From Streptomyces venezuelae (GTDB taxonomy: Bacteria; Actinomycetota; Actinomycetes; Streptomycetales; Streptomycetaceae), in assembly GCF_008642275.1 (NCBI RefSeq), contig NZ_CP029189.1, forward strand, positions 1,168,501-1,232,500: a DNA stretch of 64,000 bases. Reading direction: 5' to 3'. Below are positions 1 to 30,574 of this stretch, piece after piece; position 1 is the stretch's first letter; each line of letters starts with the position of its first letter. The notes beneath the pieces are model-generated. The model had not been told where the DNA came from. It was given only the letters and a program-made list of their open reading frames with translations, and searched no databases. Position numbers and translations under genes: made by a program.

Positions 1-22274
<22,274 letters not shown>

Positions 22275-22336
22275 CACTCCGTGCACAGAAACCTGAGACC
22301 AGTGACGACCCTGGCACGGAGGAGTTGGCGCAGAAA

Positions 22337-22363
22337 CCCCTATCGCTCCCCTAGGGGCCCCTA
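22337..22363 (-). promoter_or_regulatory. Three phased TAGGGG boxes upstream of the PKS
   Basis: CCCCTA on the plus strand (TAGGGG on the transcribed-gene strand) occurs at 22337, 22348 and 22358. The spacings of 11 and 10 bases are about one helical turn. The middle box forms the palindrome CCCCTAGGGG (22348-22357). The first box lies in CAGAAACCCCTA (22331-22342), nearly the same as CAGAACCCCTA at 31461 upstream of the thioesterase. A pathway-regulator operator is inferred. Confidence 0.5.
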
Positions 22364-22485
22364 TTCGGGTTCCTTTGTCGGGGTGTTGGGCGACTCTGCG
22401 GGCGCAACCGAATCATGATGCCCTCGGTACGCGGAGAATTGCAAGAATTCCGAAGCATAAATCATGGGCGGGGAAAGGGAGAAAC

Positions 22486-22526
22486 GGAGGAGGAGGGGCG
22501 GTCGCGGGGACCGCCCCTCCTCCTCC
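22486..22526 (-). terminator. Strong intrinsic terminator after the PH-domain operon
   Basis: A perfect 18-bp stem (22486-22503 with 22509-22526) and a 5-nt loop start 20 nt after the stop codon at 22546. A pyrimidine-rich run follows on the minus strand. It separates the PH-domain operon from the PKS promoter region. Confidence 0.85.
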
Positions 22527-22545
22527 CGGGGGTTCGCCAGTTGGT

Positions 22546-24090
22546 CTAGGAGCGGCGTTCGATGAACGGCGCCAGCAGGCCGGGTACGGCCTCCTCGGCG
22601 AAGGTGAGGCCGTCGGATACCCGTATGTCGCGGACCTTGTAGACACCGTTGCCCGCGGCGGTGGCGGCGCCCAGGGTGAGCAGTCCGGCCCGGCGCTGGA
22701 AGGCGGACCGGGTGATCGACCAGCCGATGATGCCGTCCCGCTGGAAGGCGACGGTGCGGCGGGTGAAGGTGCCGGCGCGGGTGACGAGGTAGGGGCCGTG
22801 CAGGGCGTGGCCGAGGCTGCGGTAGGCGTCGTAGGCGAAGGCGGTGCCGATGAGGAAGAGCACGACGGCCGTGATCCAGCCGGTGTGGACGAGGACCGGG
22901 GTGAGCCACAGCCCGAGGCCCACGAACGGAGCGGCGAGCAGGGCGGCCCAGATCAGGGCGCGGTTGATCCTGCGGCGCAGGGCGGCCCGGGGGTGGGCGG
23001 TGAGGTCGGCGGCGGTCGTCGGGGAGACGGTCTCGCGCAGGACGTCGGCGGCGATCTGGCGGGCCAGGGCGACGGGGACGGGCGGGGTGAGGCGGCTGCG
23101 GCTGCTGTTCTCGTCCTCGTCGCCGAGGCCGCTGGCGACGGCCTTGACCCGGGCGCCCCTGGCCCAGCGCAGCAGGAGGGGTTCTGCGACTTCGGCGCCG
23201 CGCAGACGCTGTTCCTCGATGCTGACGGAGCGGGTGATGAGCAGGCCGCGGCGGACGCGGATCATGCCCGGTTCGTCGCGGTCGAGGCGGTAGCCGCCCC
23301 AGCCCTCGATGAAGGTGGCGGTGGAGCCGAGGACGCCGATGACGGCGATGACGAGGAGGGTGACGAGGATGCCGTACCACAGGGGTACGGAGCCGAAGCG
23401 GGCCTCGATGTCCTTGACGATGCCCAGTTCCAGCGGGTCGATCTTCATCTCGTGCAGGGTGCGGTAGACGCTTCCGACGGCGATGAAGACGCCGCCGACG
23501 CCCCAGAGGGTCAGGGGGGCGTAGCGCAGCCAGGCCCAGTCGAGTGCGGCGACGGTGGTGTCGGCGGTGGTGTCGGCGGGGGCGAGCCCGTGGCGGGCCT
23601 GGCGGAGTTCGCCGAGCTGCTGGTGGAGGGCTACGGCGTCGCGGACGGCGAGGCCGTCCAGGGAGAGGCCGCCGGAGGCGGAGCCCTGGTCGCCGGTGGC
23701 GACCTTCAGGGAGGTGAGGCCGAAGATCCGGTGGAGGGGTTTGCCGGTCAGGTCGACGCTGCGGATGCGGTCGACGGGGACGGAGCGCTCGCTGCGGAAG
23801 AAGTACCCCTTGTGGAGTTCCACGCGGTCGCCGGTGATCCGGTAGCGCGTGGTGAAGTACCGCATCAGGCTGATGCCGGAGATGACGAGGCAGGTGATGA
23901 GGAACGAGGCGCAGGTGATGAGGACCTGGAGGGTGACCTTGCCGCCGGCGAGGGCGGTGGTGGCGCCGAAGGTGGCCAGGGGCGCGGCGACCACGCTCAG
24001 GTTGACGAGGATCAGGCGGGGGTTGAGGCGCCCCCAGGTGTCTTCGGGGGCCCGGTCCGTGGTGTGCCGGACCGCGGTGTCGGGGCTCAT
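22546..24090 (-). CDS. PH-domain (YdbT/bPH2-like) membrane protein
   Basis: 514 residues. Membrane segments lie near the N-terminus (about residues 28-75), the middle (about 190-220 and 240-270) and after residue 390. Between them are three bacterial PH (bPH2) regions, each with a YRIxxDRVEL- or YRLDRDEPGMIRVRRG-like strand followed by an arginine-rich VPxxRIxSVDL or SIEEQRLRGAEV segment. This matches the YdbT family, whose biochemical role is not established; Bacillus YdbS/YdbT have been linked to protection against bacteriocins. The ATG overlaps the TGA of the upstream PH gene by ATGA, so the two are translationally coupled. A terminator follows, so the pair is probably not part of the PKS transcript. 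Confidence 0.85.
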   Translation of the reverse strand: MSPDTAVRHTTDRAPEDTWGRLNPRLILVNLSVVAAPLATFGATTALAGGKVTLQVLITCASFLITCLVISGISLMRYFTTRYRITGDRVELHKGYFFRSERSVPVDRIRSVDLTGKPLHRIFGLTSLKVATGDQGSASGGLSLDGLAVRDAVALHQQLGELRQARHGLAPADTTADTTVAALDWAWLRYAPLTLWGVGGVFIAVGSVYRTLHEMKIDPLELGIVKDIEARFGSVPLWYGILVTLLVIAVIGVLGSTATFIEGWGGYRLDRDEPGMIRVRRGLLITRSVSIEEQRLRGAEVAEPLLLRWARGARVKAVASGLGDEDENSSRSRLTPPVPVALARQIAADVLRETVSPTTAADLTAHPRAALRRRINRALIWAALLAAPFVGLGLWLTPVLVHTGWITAVVLFLIGTAFAYDAYRSLGHALHGPYLVTRAGTFTRRTVAFQRDGIIGWSITRSAFQRRAGLLTLGAATAAGNGVYKVRDIRVSDGLTFAEEAVPGLLAPFIERRS

Positions 24091-24587
24091 GTGGCGTCTC
24101 CGGGCACGGCCTGGGTGGACCGGGTGAGGTGTTGCACGAGTTCGGTGGCGGTGCCGTGGTCGAGCCCCTTGATCTTCACGGCGCCGGCGGAGGAAGCGCT
24201 GGTGACGGTGATCCCGGAGAGCTTGAACAGCTGCTGGAGCGGGCCCCGGAGCATGTCGACGGTCTGGACGCGGGAGAGGGGGACGACCCGCCAGCGCTGC
24301 CAGAGCCAGCCGGAGGCGGCGTAGACGGCCTCGTCGGTCACCTCCCAGCGGTGGACCCGGTAGCGCCATATCGGCATGACGCCCATGTAGAGGAGTCCGG
24401 GGACGACGGCGACGAGGAAGAGCGGGCCGAAGACGAACCGGGCCGGTGCGATGGTGAGCCAGAGCACGCCGAAGACGAGCGGGAGCGGCAGGGCGAAGAG
24501 GGACGCCTGGAGGGTCCACCAGCCGACGGCGCGGCTCTCGAGGCGGTTGTGAGGCGGACGGAGCCTCAGTTCTTGGTTGTCTACCAC
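24087..24587 (-). CDS. PH-domain (YdbS-like) membrane protein
   Basis: 166 residues. Two membrane helices (about residues 22-48 and 52-72) precede a single bPH2 domain: YRVHRWEVTDEAVYAASG, then the typical WRVVPLSRVQTVDMLRGPLQQLFKLSG segment, given here in parts only. This is the usual small partner of YdbT, and such pairs are found as two-gene operons with a 4-base overlap, as here. Function is unknown beyond a membrane-associated complex with its partner. The ATG at 24587 opens the frame; no other start is better. Confidence 0.85.
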   Translation of the reverse strand: MVDNQELRLRPPHNRLESRAVGWWTLQASLFALPLPLVFGVLWLTIAPARFVFGPLFLVAVVPGLLYMGVMPIWRYRVHRWEVTDEAVYAASGWLWQRWRVVPLSRVQTVDMLRGPLQQLFKLSGITVTSASSAGAVKIKGLDHGTATELVQHLTRSTQAVPGDAT

Positions 24588-24629
24588 TGCTTCACCCTTG
24601 TTCCTGAAACGGTTGGTGGATCTCGCCGG

Positions 24630-25229
24630 TCAACTCGTGCCGCGCTGTCGTCGGTGAGCGTGGTCGGTCTCGGCATCGGTGTCGTCGTCGGGCGCGGCAT
24701 CGGCGACGGGGACGGGCACGGGGACGGTGGCGGCCCGGACGGCCCGCAACCGGGACTGCAGCACCGCGGTGCGGGCCGTCACCATCGACAGCGACATCAG
24801 GGCGAGCGAGCTGATGAGGACGTCGCTGCCGCTGAGCTGGTAGTCGGTGGTGAACCGGGTCATGCGTGCGCCGAACCAGTGTTCGCACCCGTAGGCGAAG
24901 AGGATCTGGCCGGCGCACAGCAGGGTCCAGACCGCCGCGTGCCCGGGTCCGCCGGTGCTGCGGATGTCCCCGGCCCGGTCGCTGTGGGCGCCGAGCAGGG
25001 AGCTCGCGACGAGGCCGCATATGGCCCCGACCCCGATCCCGGCGAGGTGCAGCGACATGTCGTTGCCCGCAGTCGGGAAGGAGTCCACGCAGGCGGCGAC
25101 GGCGAGGACGGCCACCAGTGTGGGGGCCGCGGTCCTCACGGCGGTGATGCGCCGGTTGCCGGAATCCGTCGTGAGGATGACGGCCAGGATCGACCCGCAG
25201 GTGATGAGTGCCGTCGTGAACTGGCCCAC
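24630..25229 (-). CDS. Putative multi-pass membrane protein
   Basis: 199 residues from GTG 25229 (VGQFTTALITCG). About five hydrophobic segments end in a Val/Pro/Asp-rich tail with acidic and basic residues (VPVPVPVADAAPDDD). I do not recognise a family. An upstream start at 25394 (254 residues) is open, but the added N-terminus looks non-coding and would overlap the divergent kinase gene. GGGAAGGGCGGG lies shortly before GTG 25229. The gene is divergent from the sensor kinase at 25387 and only 43 nt from the PH operon, so it could be read with either. Confidence 0.65.
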   Translation of the reverse strand: MGQFTTALITCGSILAVILTTDSGNRRITAVRTAAPTLVAVLAVAACVDSFPTAGNDMSLHLAGIGVGAICGLVASSLLGAHSDRAGDIRSTGGPGHAAVWTLLCAGQILFAYGCEHWFGARMTRFTTDYQLSGSDVLISSLALMSLSMVTARTAVLQSRLRAVRAATVPVPVPVADAAPDDDTDAETDHAHRRQRGTS

Positions 25230-25373
25230 GTGCCCGAACCCGCCCTTCCCGCATTCCTCGAAGTCCCGCGCTTCTTCCTGGATTCCACGGTAGGCGGGGT
25301 GCTGCGGGTGGCGGGACGACCGATCGGTGGGACCGGCTGTCAACCGATCGACGGACACGTGCGGGGGGCGTGG

Positions 25374-25380
25374 TAGGACT
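25374..25380 (+). promoter_or_regulatory. Putative -10 element of a leaderless sensor-kinase transcript
   Basis: TAGGACT ends 6 nt before the GTG at 25387, which has no ribosome binding site. In Streptomyces this spacing suggests transcription beginning at the start codon. Inference only. Confidence 0.4.
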
Positions 25381-25386
25381 GGTGCC

Positions 25387-26691
25387 GTGCACATACACCC
25401 CGAGGAGACGCAGGCAGGGACGAAGGGTGAGGGGCCGGCCCCGCGGGCGGCCGTGAGCTACGGCCCCGATTCCGGGAGCCGTTGGTTCGGCCTGTGGGAC
25501 GGCTACTTCGCGATCTCCTACCTCGTCACCGTCATTCTGCTCTTCACGTCCGCCGAGAGCCAGACCCACCGGGCGCTGTCCATCGGCGCGCTGACCCTGA
25601 TCGTGCCCTGGTACGCGGGGCTGGGGCGACGGCTGATGATGAACCGGTCGAAGGGCCGGCGGAGCGTGGTGTTCTCCGTCGGGCTGTACGTGCTGTTCGC
25701 CGCGGCCGGTCTGCTCGATCTGGCGGCTTCCTTCGCGCTGTTCGCGGTGGTGCCGATGCTGATGATGAGCCTGTCGACGCCGCCCGCGATCGTGCTGGTG
25801 GTGCTGGCGAACCTGTGGCCGGTGACGGTGGTGTGGCTGCGGGGCGGGGAGTTCGACCCGCACATCCTGTCGGTGCTGCCGATCTCGCTGCTCGGGATCG
25901 CGCTGTCGGTGCTGCTCGGCCTGTGGATCACGCGGGTGGTGCGGCAGAGTGCCGACCGGGCGGAGCTGATCGCCGAGTTGCGGCAGAGCCGCGAGCGGGA
26001 GGCCCGGCTGTCGCGCCAGGCGGGGATCTCCGCGGAGCGGGAGCGGCTCGCGCGGGAGATCCACGACACGCTGGCGCAGAGCCTGACCAGTATCATCGGC
26101 CTGGTGCAGGCCGCGGAGTCGGACCTGGTGGCCCGCCCGGAGCGGGCCCGCAGCCGGCTCGGGCTGGCCGGGCGGGTCGCCCAGGACAGCTTGGCGGAGG
26201 CCCGCGGTTTCGTCTCGGCGCTGACTCCGCCGCCCTTGCGGGAGAGTTCGCTGGTGCAGGCCGTGCGCCGGCAGGCGGACTTGCTCCGGGAGGAGACGAG
26301 TCTGGTCGTGCGGTGCACGGCGCGGGGCGAGGAACAGCCGCTGCCGATGGCGGTGAACGTGGTGCTGCTGCGTTCCGCGCAGGAGGCGTTCGCCAACGTG
26401 CGCAAGCACGCGCGGGGCGCCCGTAGGGTGGACGTGCTGGTGGCGTACGCGCCGGACGCGGTACGGCTCGTGGTCCGCGACGACGGCGCCGGTTTCGCGT
26501 TGGACACTTCGCCGGACGCCCCGCGGGAAGCGGAGGGCGGCGGGCAGAGCGGCTTCGGGCTGCGCGGGATGCGTGCCCGGGTGGAGGAGATCGGCGGAAT
26601 GGCAGAGTTCAGCAGCGGCCCGGGGACGGGCACGGCCATCGAGGTGCTGGTGCCGCTGGGCCCGGTGGAGCAGGAGCCGGCCGGTGAGTGA
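25387..26691 (+). CDS. NarL/DesK-type sensor histidine kinase
   Basis: 434 residues from GTG 25387. Several N-terminal membrane helices (about residues 35-195) are followed by a HisKA_3 dimerisation box RERLAREIHDTLAQ with the phospho-accepting His at residue 226. An HATPase domain follows, with ANVRKHARGA (N box), DDGAGF and GFGLRGMR (G boxes). It senses an unknown membrane or envelope signal and phosphorylates the response regulator encoded next to it. An upstream in-frame ATG at 25327 exists, but the sequence before 25387 does not look coding. The stop overlaps the regulator start by 8 nt, so they form one operon. Whether the pair acts on the polyketide cluster cannot be told. Confidence 0.92.
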   Translation: MHIHPEETQAGTKGEGPAPRAAVSYGPDSGSRWFGLWDGYFAISYLVTVILLFTSAESQTHRALSIGALTLIVPWYAGLGRRLMMNRSKGRRSVVFSVGLYVLFAAAGLLDLAASFALFAVVPMLMMSLSTPPAIVLVVLANLWPVTVVWLRGGEFDPHILSVLPISLLGIALSVLLGLWITRVVRQSADRAELIAELRQSREREARLSRQAGISAERERLAREIHDTLAQSLTSIIGLVQAAESDLVARPERARSRLGLAGRVAQDSLAEARGFVSALTPPPLRESSLVQAVRRQADLLREETSLVVRCTARGEEQPLPMAVNVVLLRSAQEAFANVRKHARGARRVDVLVAYAPDAVRLVVRDDGAGFALDTSPDAPREAEGGGQSGFGLRGMRARVEEIGGMAEFSSGPGTGTAIEVLVPLGPVEQEPAGE

Positions 26692-27316
26692 GCGCGGCCC
26701 GATCGGGGTGATGCTGGTCGACGACCATCCGGTGGTCCGGGAGGGCCTGTCCGCGATGCTTGAGCTGGACGAGGCCATCCGTGTCGTGGGGCAGGCGGGT
26801 TCGGGTGAGGAGGCGGTGCTCCTGGCGGCGCGGCTGCGTCCGGACATCGTCCTGCTGGACCTGCGGATGGGCGCGATGGACGGGGTGACGGCGACGGGCC
26901 ACATCCTGCGGGAGTCGCCGGCGACCAAGGTGGTCATCGTCACGACGTACGAGGACGACGTGGACATCCTGCGGGCGGTGGAGGCCGGTGCGGCCGGGTA
27001 CCTGCTCAAGGGCAGTTCCCGCGAGGAGCTGGTGCACGCGGTGAAGGCGGCGGCACGGGGCGAGACGGTGCTGACGCCGTCGCTGGCGCCGAAGCTGTTC
27101 CGGGCGCGGGTGGTGGAGGCACCGGTGCTGTCGGAGCGCGAGCGGGAGGTGCTGCAGCTGGTCCGGAAGGGCCTGACCAACGCGCACATCGGGCGCAGGC
27201 TGTTCATCAGCGAGGCGACGGTGAAGACGCACCTGCTGCGGGCGTTCAAGAAGCTGTCGGTGTCGGACCGCACGGCCGCGGTGATCACGGCCCTGGAGCG
27301 GGGCCTGCTGTCCTGA
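26684..27316 (+). CDS. NarL/LuxR-family response regulator
   Basis: 210 residues from GTG 26684 (VSERGPIGVMLVDDHPV). The receiver domain has the acidic pair D13-D14, phospho-acceptor Asp59 (IVLLDLRM) and the conserved Lys in YLLKG. A C-terminal LuxR helix-turn-helix starts at LSEREREVLQLV and runs to about residue 205. It is a DNA-binding transcription factor controlled by the preceding kinase, with which it overlaps by 8 nt. The longer frame from 26573 is a shadow of the kinase C-terminus. A 15-bp repeat array follows the stop. Confidence 0.93.
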   Translation: MSERGPIGVMLVDDHPVVREGLSAMLELDEAIRVVGQAGSGEEAVLLAARLRPDIVLLDLRMGAMDGVTATGHILRESPATKVVIVTTYEDDVDILRAVEAGAAGYLLKGSSREELVHAVKAAARGETVLTPSLAPKLFRARVVEAPVLSEREREVLQLVRKGLTNAHIGRRLFISEATVKTHLLRAFKKLSVSDRTAAVITALERGLLS

Positions 27317-27345
27317 CCGCACCCGGCCGGTACCGCACCGGCCGG

Positions 27346-27540
27346 GGCCTTCCCGACCGGCGCCGTTCCCGCAGGTGCCTTATCGGCCGGTTGCCTTGCC
27401 GCCGGTGCCCTACCGGCTGGCGCCCTGCCGGCCGGCGCCCTGCCGGCCGGCGCCCTGCCGGCCGGCGCCCTGCCGGCCGGCGCCCTGTCGGCCGGCGCCC
27501 TGTCGGCCGGCGCCCTGTCGGCCGGCGCCCTTCCCGCCGG
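27346..27540. repeat. 15-bp minisatellite between convergent genes
   Basis: Tandem units of CGCCCTGCCGGCCGG. Units 27421-27480 are four identical copies, 27481-27525 are three copies with CTGTCGG, and 27526-27540 is degenerate. Weaker units of the same 15-base period extend back to about 27346, giving about 13 in all. The array fills most of the 301-bp gap between the response regulator stop (27316) and the LAL regulator stop (27618). The units hold nested palindromes (GGCGCC, GCCGGC, CCGGCCGG) and could fold as stacked hairpins. Confidence 0.92.
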
Positions 27541-27617
27541 GGTTCCGGTCTCCGGCCGGCCGCGGGACGGCCCCGGCGGGAGCACGGCCCGTGCGGCCGC
27601 GGCCGGGGGCGCCGGGT

Positions 27618-30461
27618 TCAGGCGATCCCCGGCAGGCTCAGGTCCCACAGCCGGGCGGGCAGGTCCCGGCGCCGCTTGACCTTCAGCTTGCGGTAGATCC
27701 GGGTCAGGTGTTGCTCGACCGTGGAGACGGTGACGTACAGCTTGGTGGCTATCTCCCGGTTGGTGTGGCCGCGGGCGGCGAGCAGGGCCACCCGTGCCTC
27801 CGCCTCGGAGAGCACCTCCGCCTCCCGGGGCGGTTCCGCCTCGCGCCCGGCGGTGACGGGCTCCCCGTCGCCCTGTCCGGGGGTGAACTGCTGGCACAGG
27901 GGTTGCGCCCCGCAGGACTTGGCGACGTGCCAGGCCTTGCGGACGAGCATCCGGGCCCGGTTGTAGTCCCCCGCGGAGCGGTGCGCGCTGCCCAGTTCAC
28001 CCAGGGCACGGGCGAGCTGGAGCCGGTCCTCGCCCTGTTCGAGGAGTTCGACGGCTTCGGTGAGCCGTTTCAGACGGTACGTGAGGTCGCCGCTGGTCCG
28101 GGCGAGCGCGTACAGCAGGGGTCCGCGCTGCCGGACGCCCGTGGGGCCTGCCTCACGCTGCTTCTGTTGCTCGACGTACTCGCGGGCGCGGGTGACGTTG
28201 CGGATGGCGAGCCAGGCCTCGGCGGCGTCCAGCCGCCAGGGGACCAGCTCGGCGGCGTCCATGCCCCAGGCCTGCATGAGTTCGCCGCAGGTGAGGAAGT
28301 CGCGCAGGGCGGCGTGGTAGCGGCCGGTGGCGAGGTGGCAGCGGCCCCGGGCGCGGATGTAGTGCAGGCCGAGCTGTGTCTCCGGCATCAGTTCGGGTAC
28401 GGGCTGTTCGAGCAGGGCCATCGCCTCGTCGAGGTTGCCCATCTGGGTCTCGGCCTCGATGAGGACGGCGAGCGGCAGGGCGATGCCGACGCCCCAGCAC
28501 TGCGTGGAGATCAGCGACATGGCCTGCCGGGCCTGGGCGGCCGCGCCGGGCAGGTCGCCCTGGCGGAGGGCGACTTCGGCCCGTACGACGCCGAGGGTGG
28601 CATGCCAGCTCGGGGCGTTGCGGCCGGAGCACTCGGCGAGGAGCCGGTCGGTCCAGGTGAGGGCGAGTTCGAGGTTACCCGCGTAAATCAGAGCCAGGAC
28701 GGCGAGGACGAGGGGCGTGAGGGTGCGGTCGCTGAGGTGGTAGCGCTGCAGCACCCGGGTGGCCTCGGCGACGGCCGCGTCGCCCGCGCCGCCGCGCAAT
28801 GCGGTGCGCAGGGCCTCGGCGGCGGGCAGGTGGGCGTCCTCGGGCATGTCGTAGGGCGCGGCGGTGCCGTGGGCGGCGGGCTCGGGCCGGGCGGGTCCGT
28901 CGGTGGCGAACGCCTCGCGGACCGGGGGGCTGATGAGCGAGAGCCAGCTCTGCGCGGTGGCGAGGGTGTCGGGGGCGTAGGCGAAGGGCTGCCCGGCCTC
29001 CTCGGCCTGCTGCGCGGCCGTCTGCAGGCGGCGTACGGCCTCGGCGGCCTGGCGGGCCTCGCCCATCCAGGCGAGGCAGCTCACGGCGTGCAGCAGGTCG
29101 CGGTCGCTGAGGCGGCCGTCGTGGAACTCGCGGGACAGCTGGCGCAGGTGTCCTTCGGCGGCGCCCGGGCTGCTGCGCCAGACGATGCTGACGAGGCGGG
29201 ATTTCAGGGCGGTGCGGCGCGAGCCCTCGGGGCAGGAGTCGACGGCGAGTTCGCCGCAGCGCAGGGCGAGCTGGGGGTCGTCCTCGACGAGTGCGTACTC
29301 GGCCGCCTCCTGCAGGACCGGTATCGCCCATTCCTCGGCCGGCTTGCGGGTGGCGAGGAGGTGGCGGGCGATGTCGAGGGCGGCGGCGCCCTCCTCGTGC
29401 AGGAGGCGGGCGGCGCGCTGGTGGAGTGCGGACAGCGCCCCGGGCGGGGCCGCGGCCAGGACGGCGGCGCGGGTGGCGGTCAGGCGGAAGGCGCCGTCGT
29501 GCAGGAGGCCGCACCGTGTGAGGTCCTGGACGGCGAGTTCGACGGCGCGGACGTGGACGTCGGTGATGCGCGCGATGAGGCCGGCGGGGGCGTCGCCGAG
29601 GACGGCGATGCCGCGCGCGACGGCCAGCATGTCGGGATCGCCGCGGTGCAGGCAGTCCAGGACGGCACGTTCGAAGGCCTCGGCGGGGGCGAGCGGCTGG
29701 AAGGGCTCGCTGTCGCCGAGGGCGGCCGTTCCGTCTTCCAGGAGCGCCTTGACGAGGAGCGGGTTTCCGCCGGTGGTGTCGTGGCAGTCGGCGGCGAGCC
29801 GTGCGGCGGCCCCGGCGAAGCGGCCGGACAGGACGCGCGCGGTGCCTTCCGCCGAGAGCAGCGGCAGGCGGATGGCGGTGCAGTGGGGCTGGCGGCGCAG
29901 CTCGGCGTGGAAGGCGAGCTGGGCGGGCAGCAGTCGGACGCCCTCGGTGAGGACGATCAGGACGCCGGACTGGCGGACACGGCGGGCCAGACAGAGGAGG
30001 AAGGCGCGGGAGAGCTCGTCGCCGTGGTGGACGTCGTCGACGGCGATGACGACGGTGCGGTCACGGGCGATGCGCAGGAGGGAGGCGCAGACGTGCGGCA
30101 GGACGCGCATGCCGGACTCGACGGCGGCCTCGGTGTCGCCGGTGTCCATGGCCTGGGCGGCGACGCCGTCGAGGAGGGCGGTGGCCTCGGCGTGGACGGC
30201 GGGATCGAGGGGGGCGGCGCCGTCGAGGATGCGGCGCAGGATGCCGAAGAAGAGGTAGCGCTCGGCGCGGGATCCGGCGGCCTCGAGAACCAGCGCTCCC
30301 GCGGAGAGGGCCCCCTCGGTGAAGCGTTCCAGCAGGGCCGTCTTGCCCGCGGCGATCGGCCCGCTGATGACGGCGACGCGGCCGCGGCCCCGGCTGGCGC
30401 TCCCGAGCAGGTCGTTCAGCGTCTCCCACTGTTTCTCGCGCTCGACGAACGTTGAAACCAC
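27618..30461 (-). CDS. LAL-type (ATP-binding, LuxR-family) transcriptional regulator
   Basis: 947 residues from GTG 30461, preceded by AAGGGA. N-terminal AAA/ATPase domain: Walker A GPIAAGKT (residues 34-41) and Walker B VVIAVDDVHHGD. A long helical, TPR-like middle follows. The C-terminal LuxR helix-turn-helix starts at LSEAEARVALLAARG and ends with KLKVKRRRDLPARL. This is the size and layout of MalT/LAL regulators, usually pathway-specific activators in Streptomyces PKS clusters (PikD, RapH and NysRI are examples). It lies between the PKS and the thioesterase on the same strand, so it probably activates this cluster. Binding sites are inferred, not shown. Confidence 0.93.
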   Translation of the reverse strand: MVSTFVEREKQWETLNDLLGSASRGRGRVAVISGPIAAGKTALLERFTEGALSAGALVLEAAGSRAERYLFFGILRRILDGAAPLDPAVHAEATALLDGVAAQAMDTGDTEAAVESGMRVLPHVCASLLRIARDRTVVIAVDDVHHGDELSRAFLLCLARRVRQSGVLIVLTEGVRLLPAQLAFHAELRRQPHCTAIRLPLLSAEGTARVLSGRFAGAAARLAADCHDTTGGNPLLVKALLEDGTAALGDSEPFQPLAPAEAFERAVLDCLHRGDPDMLAVARGIAVLGDAPAGLIARITDVHVRAVELAVQDLTRCGLLHDGAFRLTATRAAVLAAAPPGALSALHQRAARLLHEEGAAALDIARHLLATRKPAEEWAIPVLQEAAEYALVEDDPQLALRCGELAVDSCPEGSRRTALKSRLVSIVWRSSPGAAEGHLRQLSREFHDGRLSDRDLLHAVSCLAWMGEARQAAEAVRRLQTAAQQAEEAGQPFAYAPDTLATAQSWLSLISPPVREAFATDGPARPEPAAHGTAAPYDMPEDAHLPAAEALRTALRGGAGDAAVAEATRVLQRYHLSDRTLTPLVLAVLALIYAGNLELALTWTDRLLAECSGRNAPSWHATLGVVRAEVALRQGDLPGAAAQARQAMSLISTQCWGVGIALPLAVLIEAETQMGNLDEAMALLEQPVPELMPETQLGLHYIRARGRCHLATGRYHAALRDFLTCGELMQAWGMDAAELVPWRLDAAEAWLAIRNVTRAREYVEQQKQREAGPTGVRQRGPLLYALARTSGDLTYRLKRLTEAVELLEQGEDRLQLARALGELGSAHRSAGDYNRARMLVRKAWHVAKSCGAQPLCQQFTPGQGDGEPVTAGREAEPPREAEVLSEAEARVALLAARGHTNREIATKLYVTVSTVEQHLTRIYRKLKVKRRRDLPARLWDLSLPGIA

Positions 30462-30574
30462 TGTGTTCCCTTCCCCCGGGGGTGTTTCGAATGTGCGCCC
30501 TGCGGTACGCCGGGTCCTGCACTCCTCGCGCGTGCCGGCGGGCCGCAGGTCGTGCGGCCCGCCCGGCGACCGGC

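Noticed and set aside
25229..25394. N-terminal extension of the membrane protein to ATG 25394
   Set aside because: It would overlap the divergent kinase start and the added residues do not look coding.
27375..30455. Plus-strand 1,026-codon frame
   Set aside because: Antisense of the LAL regulator; starts inside the 15-bp repeat.
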